DNA from: Micromonospora chaiyaphumensis
GTDB lineage: Bacteria > Actinomycetota > Actinomycetes > Mycobacteriales > Micromonosporaceae
Length of the DNA: 64,000 nucleotides
Assembly: GCF_900091435.1 (NCBI RefSeq)
Contig: NZ_FMCS01000007.1
Location: 124,001 to 188,000, forward strand
Direction: 5' to 3'
Position numbers and translations under genes: made by a program. Below the pieces are notes generated by a model, which saw only the letters and a program-made list of their open reading frames with translations, was not told the origin of the DNA and ran no database searches. This document shows positions 29,787 to 37,067 of this stretch, piece after piece; the first letter of the stretch is position 1; each line of letters opens with the position of its first letter.

Positions 29787-31064
29787 TCAGGCCGGGGTCA
29801 GGACGGCTTCCTTCAGGAGGCGGCGGGTCAGGACCACGCGGTCGGCGTCGTCGTCGAGGCCGGGCAGGTCGCCGACCCGGGTCACCTCGCCGGCCAGCAG
29901 CGCGCGCAGCGCCGGCTCGCAGGTGCCGGGCAGAGTGATGGTGCGGTCGAACAGGCGCAGCGCCACCGTGCCGTCGCCGGTCGGGGTGAGCTGCCAGCGC
30001 AGCCCGGCGCGGGGCGCGACCTGGCTGTCCGCGTCCAGGGTGGCCAGGGCGGCGGCCTGGGCGAGGGGCCGGATGGGCGCCGGGCGGGCAGCCGGCCAGG
30101 CCCGGGCGCGCAGCCGCGCGGCCACCGCCGCGGGGTCGGCCCGCAGGAGCCAGTCGCGCAGCGCCTCGACCGTCTCGGTCAGCTCCGGCTCGATGGCGTC
30201 CGGGTCGGCCACGTCGACGCCGAACGGCAGCCCGGCGCGCAGCCGGGCGTCCTCGGCGGCGAGCGCCAGCAGCTCCTCGACCAGGGCGTACCGGGTCAGC
30301 GCGCGGATGCCGACGGTCAGGTGCAGCGAGCTGCACTCCTGCGCCTGCGCGCTGTGCAGCCAGCCGCGGGGCAGGTAGAGCGCGTCGCCGGGTTCGAGCA
30401 CCACGTCCAGCGCGGGGCGGCCCTCGGCCACGGCGGAGACCTCGTCGGCCCGGCCGCCCCAGGGCTGCCTCTCCAGCGGGTCGGGCAGCACCGGCGGGTG
30501 GATCCGCCAGTGCTTGCGGCCGTCCACCTGGAGCACGAACACGTCGTGGGTGTCGTAGTGGGTGGCGAAGCCCTGGTTGCCCGCCGGGGTCAGGTAGGCG
30601 TTGACCTGCAGCGGCTGGGCCAGCGCGGTGCCCAGGTCGCGGGCGAAGTCGACCAGCGCGGGCCAGGTGCGGTGCAGGCCCTGGAGGACCAGGGTGGCGC
30701 CGTCGGCGTACAGGGCCAGGATCTTCTCGTCGAGAACCTGGTCGCCAATCTCGGCGCCCGCGCCGCCGCCGCCGGTCCAGCGCGCCGCCGGCACGAGCTC
30801 GCCCTCCTTGGCGACCCGCAGGAACGGGGTACGCAGGCCGCGCCGGCTCAGCAGCTCGTCGGCGTCGGCGGGGCTGAGCAGGTCGGTGAAGCCGGCCGGG
30901 TTGGGCAGCTCGGCGGCCCGGGACAGCAGCGGGCTGCGCCCCCAGTGGTCGGCGGCGAACTTGGCCGGCTCGACCGCCACGCAGCGCGCGAGGGCGTCGG
31001 CGGCGGAAGACGGAACCGCCGGGCGGCCGTGGCCGCCCGGCGGGTCGAGGTGCGTCACGGTCAT
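29787..31064 (-). CDS. JmjC/cupin-4 type 2-oxoglutarate oxygenase
   Basis: A 425-residue protein of the cupin-4 (JmjC-like) family, whose known members (ROXA/YcfD, MINA53, NO66) hydroxylate ribosomal-protein side chains. The iron ligands are visible as HYDTHD (HxD, near residue 165) and PRGWLHSA (distal His, near 230), with KHWRI supplying the region near the 2-oxoglutarate site. The C-terminal 150 residues are a winged-helix-like domain. Its ATG is only 3 bases after the stop of a repeat-containing 95-residue gene, so the two are co-translated. That pairing suggests the repeat peptide is its substrate (inference). Confidence 0.87.
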   Translation of the reverse strand: MTVTHLDPPGGHGRPAVPSSAADALARCVAVEPAKFAADHWGRSPLLSRAAELPNPAGFTDLLSPADADELLSRRGLRTPFLRVAKEGELVPAARWTGGGGAGAEIGDQVLDEKILALYADGATLVLQGLHRTWPALVDFARDLGTALAQPLQVNAYLTPAGNQGFATHYDTHDVFVLQVDGRKHWRIHPPVLPDPLERQPWGGRADEVSAVAEGRPALDVVLEPGDALYLPRGWLHSAQAQECSSLHLTVGIRALTRYALVEELLALAAEDARLRAGLPFGVDVADPDAIEPELTETVEALRDWLLRADPAAVAARLRARAWPAARPAPIRPLAQAAALATLDADSQVAPRAGLRWQLTPTGDGTVALRLFDRTITLPGTCEPALRALLAGEVTRVGDLPGLDDDADRVVLTRRLLKEAVLTPA

Positions 31065-31067
31065 CCG

Positions 31068-31355
31068 TCAGGCGCTGCCGTCGGCGCCGCCGTCGCGCTG
31101 ACCGGGGGTCGCGCCGCCGTCGGCCGGGCCCTCGGCGCTGCCGTCCGCGCCACCGTCGTGCTGGCCCGGGGTCGCACCGCCGTCGGCCGGGCCCTCCGCG
31201 CCGGCGTCGGCACCCTGGTCCCGGCCGCGCTCCGCGCCGCGGTCCGCGCCGCCGTCGGCGCCGCCGTCCTGCTGACCCGGGGTCGCGCCACCGTCGGCCG
31301 GGCCCTCGGCACCGCCGCCGCCGGTGGTCTGCATGTCGTCGTCGTTGAGTGCCAT
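31068..31355 (-). CDS. Gly/Asp-rich repeat peptide, candidate modified-peptide precursor
   Basis: A 95-residue protein. A short N-terminal segment (MALNDDDMQTTGGGG) is followed by three 21-22-residue units beginning AEGPADGGATPGQ and continuing xDGGADG at residues 16, 53 and 74, where x is Gln, His and Arg in turn, plus a degenerate Asp/Arg/Gly spacer (37-52). It has no hydrophobic core and no Cys. The short leader with near-identical core repeats, and the oxygenase gene 3 bases downstream, resemble multi-core RiPP precursor loci. An ordinary disordered protein is the alternative. The ATG has a GGGAGA site. A SigB-like promoter lies 52 bases upstream. Confidence 0.7.
   Translation of the reverse strand: MALNDDDMQTTGGGGAEGPADGGATPGQQDGGADGGADRGAERGRDQGADAGAEGPADGGATPGQHDGGADGSAEGPADGGATPGQRDGGADGSA
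31071..31310 (-). repeat. coding repeats of the candidate precursor peptide
   Basis: Three near-identical units of about 63 bases (31248-31310, 31137-31199, 31071-31136 in reading order) encode the AEGPADGGATPGQ repeats. Confidence 0.85.
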
Positions 31356-31406
31356 GGGTCTCCCTCGGTGTGCCGCCCCGTCGCCGGGGTCCGTGTGCAG
31401 CGGGTG

Positions 31407-31432
31407 GTACCCCACGCCCGATCTTCTCTAAC
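31407..31432 (-). promoter_or_regulatory. SigB-like promoter of the repeat-peptide/oxygenase operon
   Basis: On the minus strand GTTAGA, a 14-nt spacer and GGGTAC resemble the SigB-type motif with one mismatch in the -35 core. Confidence 0.4.
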
Positions 31433-31555
31433 CACACCGTAGACGCCCGGGAGGTGCCGTACGGACGGTTCGCCGGGCCCCGCCGCCGCTCGCCGGGCGG
31501 CGGGGCGCGTCCGGTGCCAGGATGGCGGGAAGGGGGCGGGCGGAAGGGGGTGGCC

Positions 31556-32299
31556 GTGGGGCAGCCGGAGCCGTTGGCGCCGCTGGCCGAGGACTGGCAG
31601 CGGGCGCTCGCCGTGGTGGCCCACCCGGACGACCTGGAGTTCGGCGCGGCCGCCGCGGTGGCCCGCTGGACCGGGCAGGGCAAGCAGGTCGTCTACTGTC
31701 TGCTCACCAGCGGCGAGGCGGGCATCGACGGGATGCCGCCGGAGCGCAGCCGGGTGCTGCGCGAGGAGGAGCAGCGGGCCTCCGCCGCCGTGGTCGGCGT
31801 GGACACCGTGGAGTTCCTCGGCCTCCCCGACGGGCTGCTGGAGTACGGCGTGGCGCTGCGCCGCGAGATCGCCGCGGCGGTGCGCCGGCACCGCCCGGAC
31901 ATCGTGGTCACGAACAACTTCCGGGACACCTGGGACGGGGCGTACGCGCTCAACCAGGCCGACCACATCGCCTGTGGCCGGGCCACGCTGGACGCGGTCC
32001 GCGACGCCGGCAACCGGTGGATCTTCCCGGAGCAGCTCACCGACGGGGTGCAGGCGTGGTCCCGGGTCCGCGAGGTGTGGGCGGCCGGCTCCCCGGAGGC
32101 CCGGCACGGGGTGGACGTCACGGCCAGCTTCGACCGCGGGGTGGCGTCGCTGCGGGCGCACGGGGCGTACCTGAGCGGGCTCGGCGACGGCGGTTTCGAC
32201 GCCGAGGAGTTCCTCGAGGGGCTGGCCCGGCCGGCCGGCGCCCGGCTGGGCGTCCGGTACGGGGCCGCCTTCGAGGTGTTCCGGATCGACCTCGCGTAG
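31556..32299 (+). CDS. PIG-L family deacetylase
   Basis: A 247-residue zinc-dependent N-deacetylase-like protein (GlcNAc-PI/MshB/LmbE superfamily). The zinc and catalytic motif AHPDDLEFGAA is near residue 22 and the distal metal His is in ALNQADHIACGRATLDAVRD. The start is one of two nearby GTG codons; the second is chosen because AAGGGGG precedes it. A wider upstream frame overlaps the divergent gene region and is rejected. It is separated by 9 bases from the following DUF72 gene, so co-transcription is likely. It resembles generic PIG-L proteins rather than MshB itself. Confidence 0.87.
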   Translation: MGQPEPLAPLAEDWQRALAVVAHPDDLEFGAAAAVARWTGQGKQVVYCLLTSGEAGIDGMPPERSRVLREEEQRASAAVVGVDTVEFLGLPDGLLEYGVALRREIAAAVRRHRPDIVVTNNFRDTWDGAYALNQADHIACGRATLDAVRDAGNRWIFPEQLTDGVQAWSRVREVWAAGSPEARHGVDVTASFDRGVASLRAHGAYLSGLGDGGFDAEEFLEGLARPAGARLGVRYGAAFEVFRIDLA

Positions 32300-32308
32300 G
32301 CGGCCGGG

Positions 32309-33145
32309 ATGATCCTGATCGGCACGTCGGGCTGGCAGTACCGGGACTGGCGTGAGCGCTTCTACCCGGCGAAGCTGCCGCAGCGGCTCTGGCTGGAGCA
32401 TTTCGCCGCGCGGTTCGCCACGGTCGAGGTCAACAACGCCTTCTACCGGCTGCCCGAGCGGGACACCTTCGTGGCCTGGCGGAACCGCACGCCGGACGAC
32501 TTCTGCGTGGCGGTGAAGATGAGCCGCTACCTCACCCACATCAAGCGGTTGCGGGAGCCGGCCGAGCCGGTGGCCCGCTTCCTGGACCGGGCCACCGGGC
32601 TGGGCGACCGGCTCGGCCCGGTGCTGGTGCAGCTCCCACCCACCATGCGGGCCGACCCGGCCGCCCTGGAGGCGACGCTGCGGCTGTTCCCCGCCGAGGT
32701 GCGGGTGGCCGTGGAGCCCCGGCACCCGTCCTGGTGGACCGACGACACCCGGCGCGTCCTGGAACGCCACCGGGCGGCGCTGGTCTGGGCGGACCGGCTG
32801 AGCCGGCCGATCGCGCCGCTGTGGCGTACCACCGACTTCGGCTACCTGCGGCTGCACGAGGGGCGGGCCAGGCCGTGGCCCCGCTACGGTCGCGCCGCGC
32901 TGGCCACCTGGGTGCGCCGGCTGGCCACCGCCTTTCCGGCCGGCGAACCGGCGTACGTCTACTTCAACAACGACCCCGGGGGCGCGGCGATCGTCGACGC
33001 GGTGGCCTTCGCGGGACTGGCCCGGCGGGCCGGGCTGCCGGTCACCCGCACGCCGCCGGCCCGCCCCACCGAGGCGGTGGCGCGGGCCGGGACGGTGTCG
33101 GTCACGGCATCATCCGCACCAGGTCCCGGGGCATCGCGGACTTGA
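32309..33145 (+). CDS. DUF72 family protein (first copy)
   Basis: The 278-residue protein belongs to the DUF72 (YecE) TIM-barrel family of unknown activity. Typical elements are MILIGTSGWQYRDWRERFYP, EVNNAFYRLP, FCVAVKMSRYLTHIKRL, VLVQLPPTM and VAVEPRHPSW. The last 43 bases run into the end of the leftward DUF2267 gene. The C-terminal 35 residues (rich in Ala/Pro/Ser) extend beyond the usual family end. A second, divergent DUF72 gene lies 0.7 kb further on. Confidence 0.9.
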   Translation: MILIGTSGWQYRDWRERFYPAKLPQRLWLEHFAARFATVEVNNAFYRLPERDTFVAWRNRTPDDFCVAVKMSRYLTHIKRLREPAEPVARFLDRATGLGDRLGPVLVQLPPTMRADPAALEATLRLFPAEVRVAVEPRHPSWWTDDTRRVLERHRAALVWADRLSRPIAPLWRTTDFGYLRLHEGRARPWPRYGRAALATWVRRLATAFPAGEPAYVYFNNDPGGAAIVDAVAFAGLARRAGLPVTRTPPARPTEAVARAGTVSVTASSAPGPGASRT

Positions 33146-33530
33146 CGTCCTCCCACTCGCCCTGGGTCACGTGCTTGCGCAGGGTGTCCAGCACCACCTG
33201 CACCACCCGCTCCGTACCGCCCTCCACGTCGTACGGAAAGCCCTGGCGGACCTCGTAGAGGAAGTCGTCGCGGTTCAGCTTGATCGGCACGTTCTCGGGC
33301 TGCCAGCCGTCGAAGTAGACGCCCCGCAGCAGCACCGGCAACTGCTGGGCGAACTCGACACTCTGCCCCACCGGCATCCGGTCCCGCAGCAGGTGCAGCA
33401 CGGTGCGCATCGCCGCGTAGGACTGGTTGCGCTGCTCCTTCGGCCAGCCGTACGCCGACTCGATCTCCTTGAGCATCACGTTGGTCTTGTCCAGCGAGGA
33501 CTCGAACGCGGAAATCATCTGCTCAGCCAT
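33102..33530 (-). CDS. DUF2267 family protein
   Basis: A 142-residue DUF2267 protein, helical, with the typical AYAAMRTVLHLLRDRMPVG-type region (here SYAAMRTVLHLLRDRMPVG) and LPVLLRGVYFDGWQPENVP. The function is unknown; relatives occur near stress and chaperone genes. Its start overlaps the end of the 64-residue gene upstream by 8 bases, and its last 44 bases overlap the convergent DUF72 gene. Confidence 0.85.
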   Translation of the reverse strand: MAEQMISAFESSLDKTNVMLKEIESAYGWPKEQRNQSYAAMRTVLHLLRDRMPVGQSVEFAQQLPVLLRGVYFDGWQPENVPIKLNRDDFLYEVRQGFPYDVEGGTERVVQVVLDTLRKHVTQGEWEDVKSAMPRDLVRMMP

Positions 33531-33717
33531 CTGCCCACCCCCGTGCGTCGGTTTCCCAGCGTCGGTCGTCGGTGCGTCGCGGCGGCCCGCTGGGCCCCCG
33601 CCACAGCCGGGTCGGGCTGAACCGACCGGGCCGGCCGCCCCGCCGGGGTGCGTCGGAGTTACCCACCACGTGCAGCACCCCACCGCGACGGCGATCCGCT
33701 ACGACCCGCACCGTCAT
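33523..33717 (-). CDS. small basic protein coupled to the DUF2267 gene
   Basis: A 64-residue Arg-rich frame starts at an ATG with a strong GGAGGAGG-type site and ends 8 bases inside the DUF2267 gene, whose own ribosome site is weak. The N-terminus (MTVRVVADRRRGGVLHVVG) looks like a beta hairpin; the rest is basic and probably disordered. I do not recognise a family. The ribosome site and overlap support translation. Confidence 0.5.
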   Translation of the reverse strand: MTVRVVADRRRGGVLHVVGNSDAPRRGGRPGRFSPTRLWRGPSGPPRRTDDRRWETDARGWADG

Positions 33718-33827
33718 GACCCCACCTCCTCCTCGGCCGCGCGGTCGCGCCGGTGGACGGACCGCGCACACCGTCCATGCTGCTGGCGCTCCGGGTGAGG
33801 CGCCCTCACCCGCGTCGGGTGAACTCC

Positions 33828-34700
33828 TCAGCCGGCGTCGAGCAGGCCCGCCAGGGTGGTGGCGTTGCGCTGGGCGTAGTCGCGGTAGCAGTTGTTCATG
33901 AGCACGTGCGTGTGCTCGGCCTCGCCGGCCAGCTCCCGCAGCTTCGGCGCCCAGTCGCGCAGCTCCCGCGTGGAGTAGTCGTAGCCGAACTTCTCGTGGA
34001 TGTCCTTGCTGGTCCACTTGTCGCTGTGCCCGTGGAAGCGGACCACCGCGAGGTCCGCGGTGGCCGCCAGCACCGGGGGTACGGACGACTTGTGCCCCTG
34101 CGGCATGTCCACGCAGACGAACGGCAGCTCGTGTTCCTGCAGGAAGCCCAGCGTCTCCTCGGCGTTGTCGCCGTCGAACCAGGAGGCGTGCCGGAACTCG
34201 AAGACCGGCCGCAGCGGCGCGCACCGCCGCGCCACCTCGATCAGGTACTGCTTGTTGTCCCGCCGGATGGTGAACCAGGGCGGGAACTGGAACAGGACGG
34301 CGCCCAGCTTGCCGGCCTCGACCAGCGGGTCCAGGGCGGACAGGAACCGGGTCCAGACCTCCTCGTACGCCTGCGGCGGCAGGTCGTCCGGGTAGAGGTT
34401 CTTCTTCTCCGTGTCGGGACGCAGATCCTTGTACAGCGCCGAGACCCGGGTCGGGTGCCCGGTCAGCATGCTGAACGCCTTGACGTTGAACGTGAAGCCG
34501 GGCGGGGTGCGTTCCGCCCAGAGCCGCGCGGTCCGCTCGGCCGGCGGCGAGTAGTAGGTGGCGTCCACCTCGACCAGCGGGAACTGCCGCGCGTAGTAGG
34601 AGAGCCTTTTCTCCGGGGTGTCGGCGCTCGCCGGGTACCAGCCGGAGTCGAGCAGGGTCCGGTCGGTCCAGGAGGCGGTGCCCACCTTGATGTCACCCAT
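33828..34700 (-). CDS. DUF72 family protein (second copy)
   Basis: A 290-residue DUF72 (YecE-like) TIM-barrel protein of unknown activity. Family segments are IKVGTASWTDRTLLDSGWYP, EVDATYYSPP, FTFNVKAFSMLTGHPT, LGAVLFQFPPWF, PVFEFRHASW and VLMNNCYRDYAQRNA. It differs clearly from the first copy, so the two are old paralogues rather than a recent duplication. It is preceded by the TraR/DksA-type gene on the same strand with a 47-base gap. Confidence 0.9.
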   Translation of the reverse strand: MGDIKVGTASWTDRTLLDSGWYPASADTPEKRLSYYARQFPLVEVDATYYSPPAERTARLWAERTPPGFTFNVKAFSMLTGHPTRVSALYKDLRPDTEKKNLYPDDLPPQAYEEVWTRFLSALDPLVEAGKLGAVLFQFPPWFTIRRDNKQYLIEVARRCAPLRPVFEFRHASWFDGDNAEETLGFLQEHELPFVCVDMPQGHKSSVPPVLAATADLAVVRFHGHSDKWTSKDIHEKFGYDYSTRELRDWAPKLRELAGEAEHTHVLMNNCYRDYAQRNATTLAGLLDAG

Positions 34701-34747
34701 CTGGTGAGTCCACCGCTACCGGGACCGGCCGGCAACCCGGGCGGCGC

Positions 34748-35146
34748 TCAGGCCGCCCGCCGCTCCCGGGTCTGCTTGCAGGACACGCAGGACGTGGCGG
34801 ACGGGAAGATCTCCAGCCGCTCCACCGGGATCGGTGCGGAGCAGCCCTCGCAGAAGCCGTAGGTGCCCTCGTCGAGGCGGGCGAGCGCGTGCTCGAACTG
34901 GGCGCGCCGGTCGAGGATCGTGCGCAGCAGGGACTGCGCGGTGTCCCGCTCGGCGGTCTTGGTGCCGCTGTCGGCCTGGTCGTCACCGGCGGTGTCGCCG
35001 ACCTCGACCAGCCGGAGCACCTGGCTCTGCAGCACGGCCTGCTCGTACTCCGCGGTCAGCTCGTCGTACCGCGACGTCAGGGACTGCCGGATCTGGTCGA
35101 CCTCCGCCTGGGAGCGGCCCGTGGCTGTCGTGTCGTGGACGAGCAT
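34748..35146 (-). CDS. TraR/DksA-type C4 zinc-finger protein
   Basis: A 132-residue protein with an N-terminal coiled coil (about 10-85) and a C-terminal four-cysteine zinc finger (GTYGFCEGCSAPIPVERLE then SCVSCKQTRERR). The family inserts into the RNA polymerase secondary channel and tunes initiation. Canonical DksA acidic tip residues cannot be assigned with certainty. The ATG at 35146 is preferred over one 27 bases upstream because AAGGCAGG lies before it. A SigB-type promoter lies about 110 bases upstream, and two hairpins occupy the leader. Confidence 0.87.
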   Translation of the reverse strand: MLVHDTTATGRSQAEVDQIRQSLTSRYDELTAEYEQAVLQSQVLRLVEVGDTAGDDQADSGTKTAERDTAQSLLRTILDRRAQFEHALARLDEGTYGFCEGCSAPIPVERLEIFPSATSCVSCKQTRERRAA

Positions 35147-35180
35147 CGCTGCCTGCCTTTCCTGGGGCCTCATAACGTCA

Positions 35181-35200
35181 CCGGGGCGCGAGCGCCCCGG
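35181..35200 (-). promoter_or_regulatory. leader hairpin 2 of the zinc-finger gene
   Basis: CCGGGGCG pairs perfectly across a 4-nt loop, 35 bases upstream of the ATG within the predicted 5' leader. Confidence 0.35.
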
Positions 35201-35217
35201 AACGTGGTCCGATGGAT

Positions 35218-35239
35218 GCACGGGTGCGATCACCCGTGC
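35218..35239 (-). promoter_or_regulatory. leader hairpin 1 of the zinc-finger gene
   Basis: GCACGGGT pairs perfectly with ACCCGTGC across a 6-nt loop just downstream of the SigB-type promoter. Confidence 0.35.
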
Positions 35240-35255
35240 TCTGTGAGCCGGGCGA

Positions 35256-35281
35256 TTACCCGTCCGCTCCGCCGATCAAAC
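35256..35281 (-). promoter_or_regulatory. SigB-type promoter of the TraR/DksA-type gene
   Basis: On the minus strand GTTTGA, a 14-nt spacer and GGGTAA give a close match to the SigB/SigF-type motif. Confidence 0.55.
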
Positions 35282-35391
35282 CGGGGATTTCCGCGTTCTT
35301 CATCGCCGTTCGTGCGCAGTTGCGCCGCCCGGACCGTCCCGGTCCCGGCCGCTCCGGGGCCGGACGCCCGGATTCCGGCCGTCCGCCCAGG

Positions 35392-36021
35392 TCAGGCGGC
35401 CTCGACGAGGGCGGGGTGCCGCGGGTCGTCGGCGCGGACGACCACGTCGGCGAACGAGGCCGGGTCGACCTCGTCGGCGTAGCGGGCGAAGGCCGGCAGG
35501 GTCCAGCGCAGCTCCGGGTCGGTCCGCCGGTCCAGCGCCGCCGGGGAGAGCACCAGGTGGACGGTGAGGTCGAACGGCAGGCCGCCGCCGAGCAGCAGGG
35601 CGCCGCTGACCAGGACCACCCCGCCGGGCGGCAGGTCGACGTACGGGGCGCGGCTGGCCCGGTCGGCGGCGGCGTCCCAGAGCGACGGGAGCAGCCGGCC
35701 CGAGCCGTCCGGGCCGGCCGGGTCGAGCACCTCCCGGCGCAGGCCGGCCTCGTCGACCCAGCCCTCGTAGTAGGCGTCCGGGTTGGTCCGCCCGTGCTCC
35801 AGGCGGGTCGAGGCGGGCCGGAGGAAGTCGGCGGCCCGGACGTGCAGCACCGGGCGGCCGGCGGCCCGCAGCGGGTCGACCAGGGCGGCGGCGAGGGCGT
35901 CCGGCTCGGCGGCCGGCGGGCCGTCCACGGCCACCCGCAGCCGGCCGGGCACGGCGGCGCCGGCGAGGCGGTCGGCCAGCTCGGCGACGAGCAGCTCCGG
36001 CGTGATGGGACGGACGCGCAT
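35392..36021 (-). CDS. uridine-kinase-like protein lacking the P-loop
   Basis: A 209-residue protein that follows the layout of uridine/nucleoside kinases: an N-terminal strand VAVDGPP, a RPASTRLEHGRTNPDAYYEGWVD substrate region and a PPGGVVLVSGALLLGGGLPF segment before the lid. Where kinases have GxxGxGKS/T, this protein has VDGPPAAEPDALAAAL, so no Gly-rich loop or catalytic Lys is present. It is therefore likely inactive as a kinase, or it has another role. CAGGAT lies 6 nt before the ATG and may be a leaderless -10. Confidence 0.75.
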   Translation of the reverse strand: MRVRPITPELLVAELADRLAGAAVPGRLRVAVDGPPAAEPDALAAALVDPLRAAGRPVLHVRAADFLRPASTRLEHGRTNPDAYYEGWVDEAGLRREVLDPAGPDGSGRLLPSLWDAAADRASRAPYVDLPPGGVVLVSGALLLGGGLPFDLTVHLVLSPAALDRRTDPELRWTLPAFARYADEVDPASFADVVVRADDPRHPALVEAA

Positions 36022-36051
36022 CCGACCATCCTGCCCGGCACGACGGCGCTG

Positions 36052-36126
36052 GGTGCGATCGGCCGGGCGGTCGGGGCTGCGTCCCTTCGAGCGGGTCACG
36101 GTGCGATCGGCCGGGCGGTCGGGGCT
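36052..36126. repeat. 27-bp direct repeat upstream of the uridine-kinase-like gene
   Basis: Two exact 27-bp copies (both beginning GGTGCGATCGGCCGGGCGG) start at 36052 and 36100, 48 bases apart, in the gap between two leftward genes. Confidence 0.7.
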
Positions 36127-36167
36127 CCGTCCGGAAGGCGATCGGCACGTGGCGGCCGGCCCGCGCG

Positions 36168-36776
36168 TCAGCCGGTGCGGTCGATGGTGACCCGGGCGTC
36201 GTCGGCGAGCCGGTAGCCGACGCCGTAGACGGTGGTGACCAGCGGGACGTCCACCCCGACCTTGCCGCGCAGCCGGCGCACGTGCACGTCGACGGTGCGG
36301 ACGCCGGCGTGCTCGTACCCCCAGACGGCATTGAGAAGTTGCAGGCGGGTGAACACCCGGCGGGGATGGGCGACGAGATGCAGCAGCAGGTCGAACTCCA
36401 GCCGGGTCAGCGGCAGCGGCTCGCCGTCGCGGAGCACGGACCGGGACGCGGCCAGGATGTGCAGGGTCGGGATGGTCGGCGCGAGGGGGCGCCCCGGTGC
36501 GCGGCCGGCCGGCACCGGATCGGGGCGGCGCTCGGCCGGCGCGGCGCCGGTGCTGATCACGGCGTCGCCGCGTTCGAGCAGCTCACGGGCCGCGTCGAGC
36601 AGCCGGCGGGCGGCCGGGGTGAGCGACTCCTCGCCGGCCAGCGGGATGTTCAAGGTCACCGTGAGCACGGGTGCCGGGGTGCTGGCGGGGCGACGCTGGC
36701 CGCCGGGGGGACGACCCGGAACCGCGGGTTGGGACGTATGCCATCCGGCGCGCGACGAGGCGGGGCTGACCGACAT
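36168..36776 (-). CDS. winged-helix (OmpR-type) regulator without receiver domain, copy 1
   Basis: A 202-residue protein with a C-terminal OmpR/PhoB-type winged helix (about 108-200; FTRLQLLNAVWGYEHAGVRT and YGVGYRLADDARV). The N-terminal 100 residues carry a Pro-rich segment, a beta strand VLTVTLNIPL and a helix, but no receiver domain, so phosphorelay control is not expected. AGGAGG precedes the ATG. It is about 60% alike by eye to the next upstream gene in the DNA-binding half, so the pair arose by duplication. Confidence 0.87.
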   Translation of the reverse strand: MSVSPASSRAGWHTSQPAVPGRPPGGQRRPASTPAPVLTVTLNIPLAGEESLTPAARRLLDAARELLERGDAVISTGAAPAERRPDPVPAGRAPGRPLAPTIPTLHILAASRSVLRDGEPLPLTRLEFDLLLHLVAHPRRVFTRLQLLNAVWGYEHAGVRTVDVHVRRLRGKVGVDVPLVTTVYGVGYRLADDARVTIDRTG

Positions 36777-37020
36777 GGTCCTCCTTGGCTGGTCCGGGTA
36801 TCTCCCCACGGCCCGGGACGCCGCTTCATCGATGCTTCCCGGCGCCTGCGCGAGGGTCAAGGGTCGGCTGCGTTGCATGAATGTGACAATTGACGAACAC
36901 ATCGGAGCCGGATGCTCGCTCTGCGTACGAGGCCCGTTGATTACAGCAGAGCGACGAGTTGACCCGTTACGGGGGGTCCCTGCCCGGTTCACAATGGTCG
37001 GTGCGGGCGCAAACGTGAAC

Positions 37021-37049
37021 GCGGCGCACCCGGGCTCCGGGTACGCCGC
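37021..37049 (-). terminator. terminator of the cysteine dioxygenase - rhodanese - regulator operon
   Basis: A 13-bp stem (GCGGCGCACCCGG, one G-U) with a 3-nt loop lies 19 bases past the stop of winged-helix copy 2. Confidence 0.7.
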
Positions 37050-37067
37050 GCACCGTCGGGCGGGGCC

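Noticed and set aside
31556..32299. mshB (mycothiol deacetylase) for the PIG-L gene
   Set aside because: The family motif is shared by many PIG-L proteins and no mycothiol gene is adjacent; the specific name cannot be supported.
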